From Bacteroidales bacterium (lineage in GTDB: Bacteria; Bacteroidota; Bacteroidia; Bacteroidales; Tenuifilaceae): a stretch of DNA of 64,000 bases. The DNA lies in contig JACJXD010000002.1 of assembly GCA_020636845.1 (NCBI GenBank), forward strand, positions 124,001-188,000, read 5' to 3'. Below the pieces are notes generated by a model that was given only the letters and a program-made list of their open reading frames with translations, had not been told where the DNA came from and ran no database searches. The translations under genes were made by a program, and so were the position numbers. Shown here piece after piece: positions 9,404-17,830 of this stretch (within the stretch, counting starts at the first letter, position 1; each line of letters begins with the position of its first letter).

Positions 9404-10185
9404 AGAGAAGCAATAATTGCTACAAGTCCTACAATAGCACAGTAAACAGCAAACCAAAGCAGGTTGCTTTTACGAACAAGTTTAACCATCCAACTGCAAG
9501 CAAAATAACCCGAAACAAAGGCGGCAATAAATCCGGTAATAATTGCGGTTGAACTAATTGCGCCACCGGTGGTGTCGCCTTTTAGCAAATCGAGTGCTGC
9601 TGCTCCAAGTATTGGAATAATTACCATTAAAAAGGAAAATTTGGCCACTTCGTCCTTGCTTTTGCCAAGCATTAAACCTGTAGATATGGTGGCTCCGGAT
9701 CGGCTAATGCCGGGAAGAACAGCAACTGCCTGGGCTATCCCAATTATAAAAGCATCGAAATATCCAATGGGTGAATTTTGATTTCTATTTAGGTATTTGC
9801 TTAATGCAAGTAATATTGCAGTAATTAGCAACATGCTTCCTACAAATAGAATATTTTCGTTAAACAAGTTTTCTACATCATCTTTAAAAAAGATTCCGAC
9901 AAAAAGCACGGGGATCATCGATACGCCAATTTTCAGTACGAAGTGTGTTTCGGCATTCATTTTAAAGCGAAAAACTCCTTTAAATAGATCGATAATATCC
10001 TTACGAAAAACAACTAAAGTGCTAAGCACCGTAGCGGCATGAACGGCAATGCTGTATTCTAAACTTTCGGTTACATTAACACCTAATAAGGCTTTTCCTA
10101 TTTCGATATGTCCACTGCTACTAACAGGTAGAAATTCAGTTAACCCTTGGATAATCCCGAGGATTAAAGCTTGTAATGTCGTCAT
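9400..10185 (-). CDS. uppP: Undecaprenyl-diphosphatase
   Basis: A 261-residue integral membrane enzyme that removes a phosphate from undecaprenyl diphosphate, renewing the lipid carrier for peptidoglycan and surface polysaccharides. Both family signatures are present: QGLTEFLPVSSSGH near the N-terminus and PGISRSGAT in the second half. About seven or eight hydrophobic segments can be seen, as expected for the BacA/UppP family. The stop overlaps the truB start by four bases (ATGA). It follows the DUF3098 gene with a 17-bp gap. Family members often confer some bacitracin tolerance; no such claim can be made here from sequence alone. Confidence 0.95.
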   Translation of the reverse strand: MTTLQALILGIIQGLTEFLPVSSSGHIEIGKALLGVNVTESLEYSIAVHAATVLSTLVVFRKDIIDLFKGVFRFKMNAETHFVLKIGVSMIPVLFVGIFFKDDVENLFNENILFVGSMLLITAILLALSKYLNRNQNSPIGYFDAFIIGIAQAVAVLPGISRSGATISTGLMLGKSKDEVAKFSFLMVIIPILGAAALDLLKGDTTGGAISSTAIITGFIAAFVSGYFACSWMVKLVRKSNLLWFAVYCAIVGLVAIIASL

Positions 10186-10202
10186 GAAATTTTATTGTTT
10201 TG

Positions 10203-10469
10203 TTAGGCCTTTGGCTTTTTCATTATTGCGTATATTTCGAATATAAAGCCGAAAAGAACCACAATAGGGGCAAGAGTTATTCTGCGAAAGCTAAAAATAT
10301 CTTTACTAAACACATTAGGGTTGTCCGAACCTCCTCCTGACATTAGTATGAATCCCAACACAATTATGGCGAACCCAATAAGCAGTAACTTGTAGTTCTC
10401 TTTTCCAAGAGCAAAATTTCCTCCCTCTTTAGGTTCGGTTTTAGTTTTTATGTTCTTTTTTGTTGCCAT
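10203..10469 (-). CDS. DUF3098 small membrane protein
   Basis: An 88-residue protein with a Lys/Glu-rich N-terminal tail and two hydrophobic segments (about residues 29-47 and 66-83). The GKENYKLLLIGFAIIVLGF... and SFRRITLAPIVVLFGF segments are typical of DUF3098, a Bacteroidota family of unknown function. It sits between ftsX and uppP, an arrangement I associate with this phylum, which suggests a role in envelope biogenesis or division; this is inferred from context only. Confidence 0.85.
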   Translation of the reverse strand: MATKKNIKTKTEPKEGGNFALGKENYKLLLIGFAIIVLGFILMSGGGSDNPNVFSKDIFSFRRITLAPIVVLFGFIFEIYAIMKKPKA

Positions 10470-10489
10470 AGCAATGGTATTAAAAAAGT

Positions 10490-11368
10490 TTAATAGTATA
10501 AGTCGTCGGCGTTAAGCCTTAAAAATTTATTCACGGCAAGAAAAGTTGCCGATAAGTTTATCAGTATTCCAACTACCGTTATGAATGCAAATATAAATAT
10601 AAAGTAAACAGGGTTGATGATAACCATTAAATCTGCAATCTCGGTTTTTATTCCGTAAATAAGCGCAACAAGTAATCCAACAGCGAGCAGAGAAGCATAA
10701 AGTCCGTGAAGTATGCTCTTTAAAAGGAATGGTTTCCGAATAAAACCCCACGATGCACCAACTAACTTCATGGTATTAATTAAAAAACGCTTGGAGTAAA
10801 CCGAAAGTCGGATTGTATTATTGATGAGTACCAGCGCAATAAAAAGCATTAGGCCGCTAAATACTAAAATTATCATGCTTACTTTACTAACGTTTTCGTT
10901 TACAAGGTTAACCAACGATTTCTGATATTCAATTTCCTTAATTTGAGGAAATTGTTTTAGCCATGTTTCAATTTTAGGAATGCTGTCGTTATTTGCGTAA
11001 TTAGCTTTTAGTCTAACGTCGATGTATGCAGAAAGAGGATTGTATCCGAGATAATCGATTACATCTTCGCCTAATTCCTCTTCCATTATTTTAGCAGCGT
11101 CTTCCTTGGTATAGTAGCGGGTGGTTTTTGTAAAATCCGATGCGTCGAGCATCTTTTTTATATAGTTAGCATCGGCAAAGCTAATGCTATCGTTCAAGTA
11201 AACGGTAAAGCCGATATTTTCCTTAATGTAGTCCGATAGCGTTTTTGCGCTAACTACCAACATGCCCAAAACACCAAGCGTAAATAGTACTAAAGCAATG
11301 CTTATTATTGAGGATATATACGAACTCCTTAACCGCCCTTTAGTTGCCTTGTTGTTTTGGTTCCTCAT
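10490..11368 (-). CDS. ftsX: Cell division protein FtsX
   Basis: A 292-residue permease-like protein. FtsX with the ATPase FtsE links the divisome to peptidoglycan hydrolase control. It has the usual plan: TM helix at about residues 23-43, a periplasmic domain (DSISFADANYIKKML..., YYTKEDAAKIMEEELGEDV), then three TM helices in the C-terminal half with NTIRLSVYSKRFLINTMKLVGAS, the coupling-helix region of the family. ATG 11368 (MRNQNNK) is preferred over TTG 11380. ftsE is not in the window, so the partner is encoded elsewhere, as is common in this phylum. Confidence 0.92.
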   Translation of the reverse strand: MRNQNNKATKGRLRSSYISSIISIALVLFTLGVLGMLVVSAKTLSDYIKENIGFTVYLNDSISFADANYIKKMLDASDFTKTTRYYTKEDAAKIMEEELGEDVIDYLGYNPLSAYIDVRLKANYANNDSIPKIETWLKQFPQIKEIEYQKSLVNLVNENVSKVSMIILVFSGLMLFIALVLINNTIRLSVYSKRFLINTMKLVGASWGFIRKPFLLKSILHGLYASLLAVGLLVALIYGIKTEIADLMVIINPVYFIFIFAFITVVGILINLSATFLAVNKFLRLNADDLYY

Positions 11369-11432
11369 TGTTTTTACCAATTCAATTTATCAAAGGTAAT
11401 AGTAATTATTTACCCAACTTGTATTCGAAATG

Positions 11433-13847
11433 TTATTCTTTAATAATTGATTTGTAAATTTCGTTTCCAATCCACCCCAAGAATACAAGCAATAATATAA
11501 GTGAAGATGCAAAATCGATTCGTTTTCCGATTTTCCACATTGGAGGATCGAAACGGAATTCAATTTGATGTTTACCTTCCGGAATAACCATTGCCCTTAG
11601 TATATAATTGGCTCTGAATATGCTTGTAGGCTTTCCGTCAATGGAAACAAACCATCCTTTTGGGTAGTATATTTCGGAGAATACGGCCAGTTGAGGTTTG
11701 CCGGTTTCAGAATGGTAGATTAACTTGTTGGGTTCGTATTCTGTAAGTTTTATGGTTCCGCTTGTAGAATCGGAAGGTGTAAATCCTTCTAAATTTTTCG
11801 AGAAACGTTTATCCACTATAGCCGTGGTTTTGGGGTTAAATCCGTTTAAGGCCGCAATTTCTTCATCGGCACTGTTTACCGTTTTTACGGAATCAACAAA
11901 CCAAACACTTCCCAAAGCATCGGGATTTTGCATGGCTACCGGACCGTTTTCGGTCGATTGAATAAAATATTTAGTGTTTAGCATGTTAAAAGCCGCCATG
12001 TTCCATCTGGAAAGGTGTCTGTCGATAACGTCTTGGTATCTGCGCAACTTTGCTCCGTGATAGCCTCCTATTGATTTGTGAAAGTACGAGGTTGATGCAT
12101 CGTTAAAAGGACTAACCGTTAGGTTAAACACTCTGAAATCAGGGTCTTTATCTGCAAGTATTTGCTTATCGGCTAAACTGGGGGTAAATGGTTTTTCTAC
12201 CTTAACCTGACTAACAAAATTACTATTGTCCATGTACCTTTTATTGACAACCCACATATCTAAGGTGATGAGTACGCCTAAGGCTAAAAATAAGTGGCCG
12301 GCCTTGATCTTTTTTAGGTAGAATGCCAGAACGGAGATGGCTCCTAATAGTATGAAGACTAAAGAACGAATCGAATCGGCTCGAAGCATTGCTTGCCTAT
12401 CTTTTTTAATTGCATTGATAAATTCTTTAGGCAACTTCATTGCCTGATCCATTTGCCCGTCGAAGTTGAATAAGCCTTTTCCGAACAAAGCAAAAAACAG
12501 ACAAATTCCACCGGTAATTCCAAGTGCCCATTTAAAGGCGCGTAAGAATTCCTGCTTTTGAATTTTCCCTTCAACAATTTCCTTGAGGGCAAGAATTCCC
12601 ATAAAAGGCATTGTAAATTCGGCAATGTATAAAATCATGGAAACGGTTCGGAATTTATTGTATGCAGGGAAGTAATCCATAAACAAATCGGTAAGGAACG
12701 GTAGGTTCTTCCCCCATGCAAGCATGATGGACAAAATGGTAACAAAAAATAGCAGCCATTTTTCGGTTCCTTTTAGTACAAACATTCCCAGTACGAAGAG
12801 GAAAAATACGATGGCTCCAACATAAACAGGTCCTGATGTTGATGGCTGGGCGCCCCAGTATGTTGGAAGTTGGCTTACAAATGCCTCGGATTGGTTCATT
12901 GGCACTCCGTTTTGACGAAGGAATTTGAACGTGTAAGAATCTTCACCTACGTCCATAGAACTTGCACCGCCCATTAGGTTAGGAATAAACATGTCGAAGG
13001 TTTCGGCAATACCGTAACTCCATTGTGTAGCATAATCTTTATCGAGTCCCGATGTTTTGTTGTGCTGTTCGTCGGTCAACTCGGATTTTCCCCTGATAGA
13101 GTATTTCCCGTAATCGTATGTGAACCAGAGTTGGCTAAAGTTTGCCCCAAAGGCAAGTATGCCACCAACCATTAAAACGCCAATGGCTTTATATATTCGG
13201 GGTAACGTTTTTTGTTTAACAGCGTCGATAATGTATGCTAGAAAAATGGCGGCCAGAATAAACATGGAATAGTAGGTTATTTGAGGATGCCCGGCTACTA
13301 GGTTTAATCCGAAGAATAATCCGAATAAGGCTAGTCCTCCCCAAAGTTTTCCTTTTAATGCCATAATAAAACCGGCTATCATTGGCGCAACATAGGCTAT
13401 TGCTGCAATTTTTGCGTTATGCCCGGCTCCAATCACAATAAAAAAGTAGGTTGAAAAACCATATGCAATTCCTCCTACTATGCTTAGCCACGGGTTTACT
13501 CCAAGAACTAAAAGTAAAAGGTAAAAACCAATCATGGTTAAGAAAATGAAGCTGGCCGGAGTTTTTAAGAAATTAAGCGCACGGTGAACTTTTTTAAGAA
13601 GGTTTCCACTATAGTTTGCCGATATTAAGTAGGCTGGCATTCCGCCAAACATGCTGTTTGTCCATAATGTCTCATTGCCTGTTTTTTCTTTATAATCTAA
13701 AATTTCCTTAGCCGATCCTTTCCACATCGAAATGTCGTGCTGAGCCAACCGCTCTCCTTCCAGTTGAGGATAAAAGTAGGCTAAAGGAATTGCCATGAAA
13801 AGAATTAAAGCAACAATGTGTGGTATAAATTTTTCGAACTTCTTCAT
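11433..13847 (-). CDS. YfhO family multispanning membrane protein
   Basis: An 804-residue protein with a dozen or so hydrophobic segments through about residue 545 and again at the extreme C-terminus, separated by a soluble domain. The N-terminal RLAQHDISMWKGSAKEILDY and NSMFGGMPAYLIS stretch and the late KLIYHSETGKPQLAVFSEIYYPKGW segment are typical of YfhO (PF09586). Members are thought to be GT-C-fold glycosyltransferases that decorate cell-wall polymers, so a surface glycosylation role is likely, with donor and acceptor unknown. ATG 13847 gives a normal start; an in-frame TTG lies three codons upstream. It ends 64 bp before ftsX on the same strand. Confidence 0.88.
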   Translation of the reverse strand: MKKFEKFIPHIVALILFMAIPLAYFYPQLEGERLAQHDISMWKGSAKEILDYKEKTGNETLWTNSMFGGMPAYLISANYSGNLLKKVHRALNFLKTPASFIFLTMIGFYLLLLVLGVNPWLSIVGGIAYGFSTYFFIVIGAGHNAKIAAIAYVAPMIAGFIMALKGKLWGGLALFGLFFGLNLVAGHPQITYYSMFILAAIFLAYIIDAVKQKTLPRIYKAIGVLMVGGILAFGANFSQLWFTYDYGKYSIRGKSELTDEQHNKTSGLDKDYATQWSYGIAETFDMFIPNLMGGASSMDVGEDSYTFKFLRQNGVPMNQSEAFVSQLPTYWGAQPSTSGPVYVGAIVFFLFVLGMFVLKGTEKWLLFFVTILSIMLAWGKNLPFLTDLFMDYFPAYNKFRTVSMILYIAEFTMPFMGILALKEIVEGKIQKQEFLRAFKWALGITGGICLFFALFGKGLFNFDGQMDQAMKLPKEFINAIKKDRQAMLRADSIRSLVFILLGAISVLAFYLKKIKAGHLFLALGVLITLDMWVVNKRYMDNSNFVSQVKVEKPFTPSLADKQILADKDPDFRVFNLTVSPFNDASTSYFHKSIGGYHGAKLRRYQDVIDRHLSRWNMAAFNMLNTKYFIQSTENGPVAMQNPDALGSVWFVDSVKTVNSADEEIAALNGFNPKTTAIVDKRFSKNLEGFTPSDSTSGTIKLTEYEPNKLIYHSETGKPQLAVFSEIYYPKGWFVSIDGKPTSIFRANYILRAMVIPEGKHQIEFRFDPPMWKIGKRIDFASSLILLLVFLGWIGNEIYKSIIKE

Positions 13848-13953
13848 AAACAGCAAATTTATTTTGTTGGTTTTAGTTGTGCCGTGGAGTTGCTGTTTGG
13901 CAACTAATCGCGAAAACCTTTCAAAGATAGAGAAAAAAGTTTTACGTAACTAA

Positions 13954-13980
13954 AAAAGCAAGGGGATGTCCCTTGCTTTT
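13954..13980 (-). terminator. Hairpin terminator after glycyl-tRNA synthetase gene
   Basis: AAAAGCAAGGG-GATGT-CCCTTGCTTTT gives an eleven-pair stem with a five-base loop, 21 bp beyond the glyS stop, with a T-run on the minus strand. It separates glyS from yfhO. Confidence 0.85.
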
Positions 13981-14001
13981 AGGTTGTTATTTTATGTAAA
14001 A

Positions 14002-15552
14002 TTAAATTTGCTTAAGAAGATTTGTAATGGAAACTTTTTCGGTCATTATTTCACGAAGTCGCGAAGCCGGAACTCTTTCCTGTTCCATTGTATCTCTGTA
14101 TCGGATAGTAACGGTTTCGTCTTCGAGTGTTTGATGGTCGATGGTAATGCAGAACGGAGTACCAATGGCATCGTGTCGGCGGTAACGTTTTCCAATAGTG
14201 TCTTTTTCTTCGTACTGGCAAGCAAAATCGAATTTTAGGTCATCCATTATTTTACGGGCCATTTCGGGCAATCCGTCTTTTTTGAGTAACGGGAAAATCG
14301 CCAATTTTACGGGAGCCAATGCGGGTGGAATTTTCAGCACAACTCTTTCGTCTGTACTTCCGTCCTCTTTGGTAATTTTTTCTTCGTGGTATGCAGCCGA
14401 AAGAACCAGCAAAAATGTACGGTCAAGCCCAATTGATGTTTCAATTACGTATGGTACATAACTTTCGCCTGTTTCCGGATCGAAGTACTGAAGTTTCTTT
14501 CCTGAATGTTTTTGATGGTTGCTTAAGTCGAAATCGGTTCTGGAGTGAATACCTTCCACCTCTTTGAACCCAAAAGGAAATTCAAACTCTATATCGGAAG
14601 CGGCATTGGCATAATGGGCTAACTTTTCGTGCTTGTGAAAACGGTACTTGTCGTCGCCAAACCCCATTGTTCTATGCCAACTCATACGTTTTTCCTTCCA
14701 GTATTCGTACCATTTCATTTCTTCGCCAGGACGAACAAAAAACTGCATTTCCATTTGCTCGAATTCGCGCATACGGAAGATGAATTGACGGGCAACGATT
14801 TCGTTTCGGAAAGCTTTTCCAATTTGTGCTATTCCGAAAGGAATTTTCATTCTGCCGGTTTTTTGTACGTTGAGGTAGTTTACAAATATACCCTGAGCCG
14901 TTTCCGGACGAAGGTAAATGGTGTTTGCCTCGTCGCTTACCGATCCCAACTTGGTTTCGAACATCAGGTTAAACTGACGAACTTCGGTCCAGTTGCGTGT
15001 TCCGGATATGGGGCAAGCGATTTCGCAATCTTCAATTATCTTTTTAATTTCAGGCAAGTTGTTTTGCTGTAGGGCTTCAACCATCCTATGGTTTACTTCA
15101 TCCTTTTTTGCAGTAATTTCTGTAACCCTTGGGTTTGTTTGCCTGTAAAGTTCTTCGTTAAAAGAATCTCCAAAACGCTTGCGTGCTTTTTCAACCTCTT
15201 TGTTAATCTTATCCTCTTGTTTTTGAATCCAATCTTCGATTAGCACATCGGCACGATAGCGCTTTTTACTGTCCTTATTGTCGATTAACGGGTCGTTAAA
15301 TGCACCAACATGTCCCGATGCAACCCATGTTGTTGGGTGCATAAATATGGCTGCATCGATTCCAACAATATTTTCGTGGAGGCGGGTCATGGATTCCCAC
15401 CAGTATCGCTTAATGTTGTTTTTCAGTTCAACTCCATTTTGGCCGTAATCGTAAACGGCACTTAAACCATCGTAAATTTCGCTCGATGGAAAAACAAACC
15501 CATACTCCTTTGAGTGAGCTATAAGTTTCTTAAAAAGTTCTTCCTGTGTCAT
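14002..15552 (-). CDS. glyS: Glycyl-tRNA synthetase, single-chain dimeric type
   Basis: A 516-residue class II synthetase that charges tRNA-Gly. It is the single-chain alpha2 type (related to archaeal and eukaryotic enzymes), not the split GlyQ/GlyS type. Landmarks are FPSSEIYDGLSAVYDYGQNG at the N-terminus, TIYLRPETAQGIFVNY, motif 2 (FRNEIVARQFIFRMREFEQMEMQFF region) and motif 3 (IETSIGLDRTFL). The C-terminal anticodon-binding domain covers about residues 405-516. A strong phylum-type promoter precedes it and a hairpin terminator follows, so it is probably a single-gene unit. Confidence 0.96.
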   Translation of the reverse strand: MTQEELFKKLIAHSKEYGFVFPSSEIYDGLSAVYDYGQNGVELKNNIKRYWWESMTRLHENIVGIDAAIFMHPTTWVASGHVGAFNDPLIDNKDSKKRYRADVLIEDWIQKQEDKINKEVEKARKRFGDSFNEELYRQTNPRVTEITAKKDEVNHRMVEALQQNNLPEIKKIIEDCEIACPISGTRNWTEVRQFNLMFETKLGSVSDEANTIYLRPETAQGIFVNYLNVQKTGRMKIPFGIAQIGKAFRNEIVARQFIFRMREFEQMEMQFFVRPGEEMKWYEYWKEKRMSWHRTMGFGDDKYRFHKHEKLAHYANAASDIEFEFPFGFKEVEGIHSRTDFDLSNHQKHSGKKLQYFDPETGESYVPYVIETSIGLDRTFLLVLSAAYHEEKITKEDGSTDERVVLKIPPALAPVKLAIFPLLKKDGLPEMARKIMDDLKFDFACQYEEKDTIGKRYRRHDAIGTPFCITIDHQTLEDETVTIRYRDTMEQERVPASRLREIMTEKVSITNLLKQI

Positions 15553-15584
15553 AAGTAATTATGATGAATGTTTTACAGAGTGCA

Positions 15585-15615
15585 CAAAAATAGTTCAAAT
15601 AAGTTTGTGGTCAAA
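15585..15615 (-). promoter_or_regulatory. Bacteroidota-type promoter of glyS
   Basis: On the minus strand TTTG (15615-15612), a 19-base spacer and TATTTTTG (15592-15585) match the TTTG-N19-21-TAnnTTTG consensus of the phylum exactly. A transcript would start near 15578, giving a leader of about 26 bases before ATG 15552. Confidence 0.75.
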
Positions 15616-15648
15616 TTTTTTAATTGATGTTAGGTTACGTATAAATAA

Positions 15649-15671
15649 AAAACTTGCTGTAAGCAAGTTTT
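15649..15671 (-). terminator. Hairpin terminator after cvpA-like gene
   Basis: AAAACTTGCT-GTA-AGCAAGTTTT forms a ten-pair stem; on the minus strand it is followed by TTTTTTATTTAT. It lies 50 bp beyond the CvpA-family stop. Confidence 0.82.
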
Positions 15672-15720
15672 AGAGAGATTGGCAGCAAAAACGCAACTGT
15701 CCTTCACAAAAGTATGCTAA

Positions 15721-16230
15721 TTATGGCTTTTTAAACTTGCTGGCAATGGCCTCGAAATTTAAGTACGGATAAATTGTAGGGGCTAATCGCGATACGCGTT
15801 TAAATACGATGGTTTGTTCCATTTTTTCTTGGGAATAGAAACCAAATCGTTTGTTTAAATTTTCAACAAAAACTAAAATAACACTTATTATGAGGGCATA
15901 CTTTAAAAAGCCGAAAACCATTCCTAAAATATTATTTACAAAACCTAACATGGTTATTGTTACCAGTTTTTCGGCGAGTTTTCCAAGAAAATGAACGGCC
16001 ACAACAATTACTGCAAATGTTACTGCAAAAGAGATTACCGGTAAAAATTGGTTGTTAAGGTGAAACCATGAGGTTAACTTTGCTGCTGTAAAATCCGAAA
16101 ACTGGATGGCTCCCCAAATTCCCAATAGCAATGCAGCAAGGGCAGCAAACTGGCTGATAAACCCTTGAAAATATCCGCGAGCAGCACCTGCAACTAGGAG
16201 CACAATTAGTATGATGTCTATAGTGTGCAT
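15721..16230 (-). CDS. CvpA family membrane protein
   Basis: A 169-residue protein with four hydrophobic helices in its first 125 residues and a short soluble tail. The opening IDIILIVLLVAGAARGYFQGFISQFA and the later NNILGMVFGFLKYALIISVILVFV match CvpA, a family first named for colicin V production and probably involved in envelope homeostasis; the molecular function is unknown. It begins six bases after the stop of the ArsR-type regulator, so the two are likely co-transcribed. Confidence 0.85.
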   Translation of the reverse strand: MHTIDIILIVLLVAGAARGYFQGFISQFAALAALLLGIWGAIQFSDFTAAKLTSWFHLNNQFLPVISFAVTFAVIVVAVHFLGKLAEKLVTITMLGFVNNILGMVFGFLKYALIISVILVFVENLNKRFGFYSQEKMEQTIVFKRVSRLAPTIYPYLNFEAIASKFKKP

Positions 16231-16236
16231 TTTATG

Positions 16237-16536
16237 TTATATTGTACAACGGCCTACACAATCGAGTATTTTTCCTAAGTTTTCGTTTCTGAGGAAATAT
16301 ATGGTGTTTTTACCATCCCGTTTGCACGAAAGAATCCCTTTGTCTTTTAAAATACCTAAGTGGTGCGATGCTGTGGATTGCTCTATTTTTAATGTTTCGT
16401 GGATTTGAGTAACCGTAAGTTTTCCTTCTTTTTCCAATAGACTAATAATTGCAATACGCATTGGGTGTGCTATTGCTTTAAGCATGTTTGCCGCCTGTTC
16501 TAGTTGTTCAACTTTTAACTCCCCTACTTGAACCAT
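16237..16536 (-). CDS. ArsR-family winged-helix regulator
   Basis: A 99-residue DNA-binding protein. The core is a winged helix: MLKAIAHPMRIAIISLLEKEG, then TQIHETLKIEQSTASHHLGILKDKGIL as helix-turn-helix and KDGKN-like KRDGKNTIYFL as the wing. The family represses operons and releases DNA on binding metal or another signal. No classic CVC metal site is in helix 3, but a C-x-x-x-C pair (CVGRC) sits at the C-terminal end and could sense metal or redox state; this is speculative. It leads the cvpA-like gene, so autoregulation of the pair is plausible. Confidence 0.88.
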   Translation of the reverse strand: MVQVGELKVEQLEQAANMLKAIAHPMRIAIISLLEKEGKLTVTQIHETLKIEQSTASHHLGILKDKGILSCKRDGKNTIYFLRNENLGKILDCVGRCTI

Positions 16537-16574
16537 TTTCTTGTTGAATTAGTTTTTAACATATTTAATGTATG

Positions 16575-16582
16575 CAAATATA
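16575..16582 (-). promoter_or_regulatory. Probable -7 promoter element of the ArsR-type gene
   Basis: TATATTTG on the minus strand matches TAnnTTTG and lies 39 bases before ATG 16536. No clear TTTG -33 element is visible at the right spacing. The surrounding AT-rich dyad could be an operator. Confidence 0.45.
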
Positions 16583-16810
16583 TCAATATTTTATTTTATA
16601 GAATTCGAAAGTGTTAAAAAACAGTTAAGCGTAAGTTTTTTGTCGTACTTTTTTTATTTTCAACGCACAAAAGTGTGGATTTTGGGATTACATGACTTAG
16701 AAACAATGCCATAGTTTGTATGCAGGCATTCTTTCTAGGGATTTACAAGTAATATATGTTGAATTTTTGCAGTTTTTGCAAAGGCTAAAGGTGTATAAAA
16801 AGTTTTAAGG

Positions 16811-17758
16811 ATGAAAAAAGCAATATTATTTGCATTAGTATTGCTTTCATCGGGATATTTATTGGGACAGGATTTAAAAACCGTTGAAAGCAATTTGAAA
16901 GTTAGCGTTCCCGATACGCTGAATGGCTGGCGAAAAGGGGCTGTTGTTGGCGTAAATGTAGCCCAAACTTCTTTAACAAATTGGGCGGCAGGAGGTCAGA
17001 GTTCTTTCTCGTTAAATGCCTTATTAAGTACGTTTGTTAAGTACAATAATAAAAAAAATGCGTGGGAAAATACTTTGGATGTCGGCTACGGTTTTCTTAA
17101 TCAAAAAGAAGTAAAATACACCAAGAAAACCGATGACAAAATTGATTTTATGAGTAAGTACGGACGAAAAATAGCCAAAAAGTTTTATTACTCAATTATG
17201 GTGAATTTTAAAACCCAAATGACCACGGGTTATAAATACCCAACGGATACTACTCGCGAGAAAATTTCGGACATATTTGCACCTGCGTATTTAATTAGTG
17301 CAATGGGTATCGATTACCAACCATCGGAAAGCATTAGTATTTTTGCAGCACCTTTAACGGGTAGGATAACTTTTGTAAACGATACAGCCCTTTCCAATGC
17401 GGGATCATTTGGCGTTTCTCCCGGAGATAAATCAAAAACAGAATTTGGTGGATACTTAAAGGTTGTTTATTCAAAAGGTAATTTCGAGTCAAAATTGTTG
17501 AAAAACGTTGCGTTTACAACTAAAATCGATTTATTTTCGAATTATATTAAAAATCCGCAAAACATTGTTGTTAACTGGGAAACAATGTTGGCGCTAAAAG
17601 TTAACGAAATTTTAACGGTAAACTTTAATACTCAGTTAATTTACGATGATAAAATAAAAATATCGAAGGACACGAATGGCGATGGGGTAGCAGATATTGA
17701 AGGTCCTAGAGTGCAGTTTAAGGAAATTTTTGGAGTAGGATTGTCGTTGAAATTCTAA
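16811..17758 (+). CDS. DUF3078 outer-membrane beta-barrel-like protein
   Basis: A 315-residue protein with a signal peptide (MKKAILFALVLLSSGYLLGQ). After it comes GWRKGAVVGVNVAQTSLTNWAAGGQSSFSLN, the hallmark of DUF3078. The rest alternates polar and hydrophobic residues with turns such as YNNKKNAW and NGDGVADIEGP and ends in a hydrophobic strand with terminal Phe (GVGLSLKF), as outer-membrane barrels do. The function of the family is unknown. It stands alone on the plus strand; the preceding 270 bp hold its regulatory region but no promoter I can name with confidence. Confidence 0.85.
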   Translation: MKKAILFALVLLSSGYLLGQDLKTVESNLKVSVPDTLNGWRKGAVVGVNVAQTSLTNWAAGGQSSFSLNALLSTFVKYNNKKNAWENTLDVGYGFLNQKEVKYTKKTDDKIDFMSKYGRKIAKKFYYSIMVNFKTQMTTGYKYPTDTTREKISDIFAPAYLISAMGIDYQPSESISIFAAPLTGRITFVNDTALSNAGSFGVSPGDKSKTEFGGYLKVVYSKGNFESKLLKNVAFTTKIDLFSNYIKNPQNIVVNWETMLALKVNEILTVNFNTQLIYDDKIKISKDTNGDGVADIEGPRVQFKEIFGVGLSLKF

Positions 17759-17830
17759 TTAAACGCTCTATTGTAAACCATTTCCAAGTTTTTGTGTAAC
17801 TTTAACTAAGTTTTAATAAACGCTAAAAGT

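Noticed and set aside
9404..9457. Longer N-terminus for truB
   Set aside because: The added Cys-rich residues are antisense-like carry-over within uppP and unlike TruB proteins; the ATGA overlap gives a normal start.
14629..15072. Plus-strand 147-residue frame inside glyS
   Set aside because: The minus-strand glycyl-tRNA synthetase is intact and diagnostic across this stretch; the other frame has no family features.
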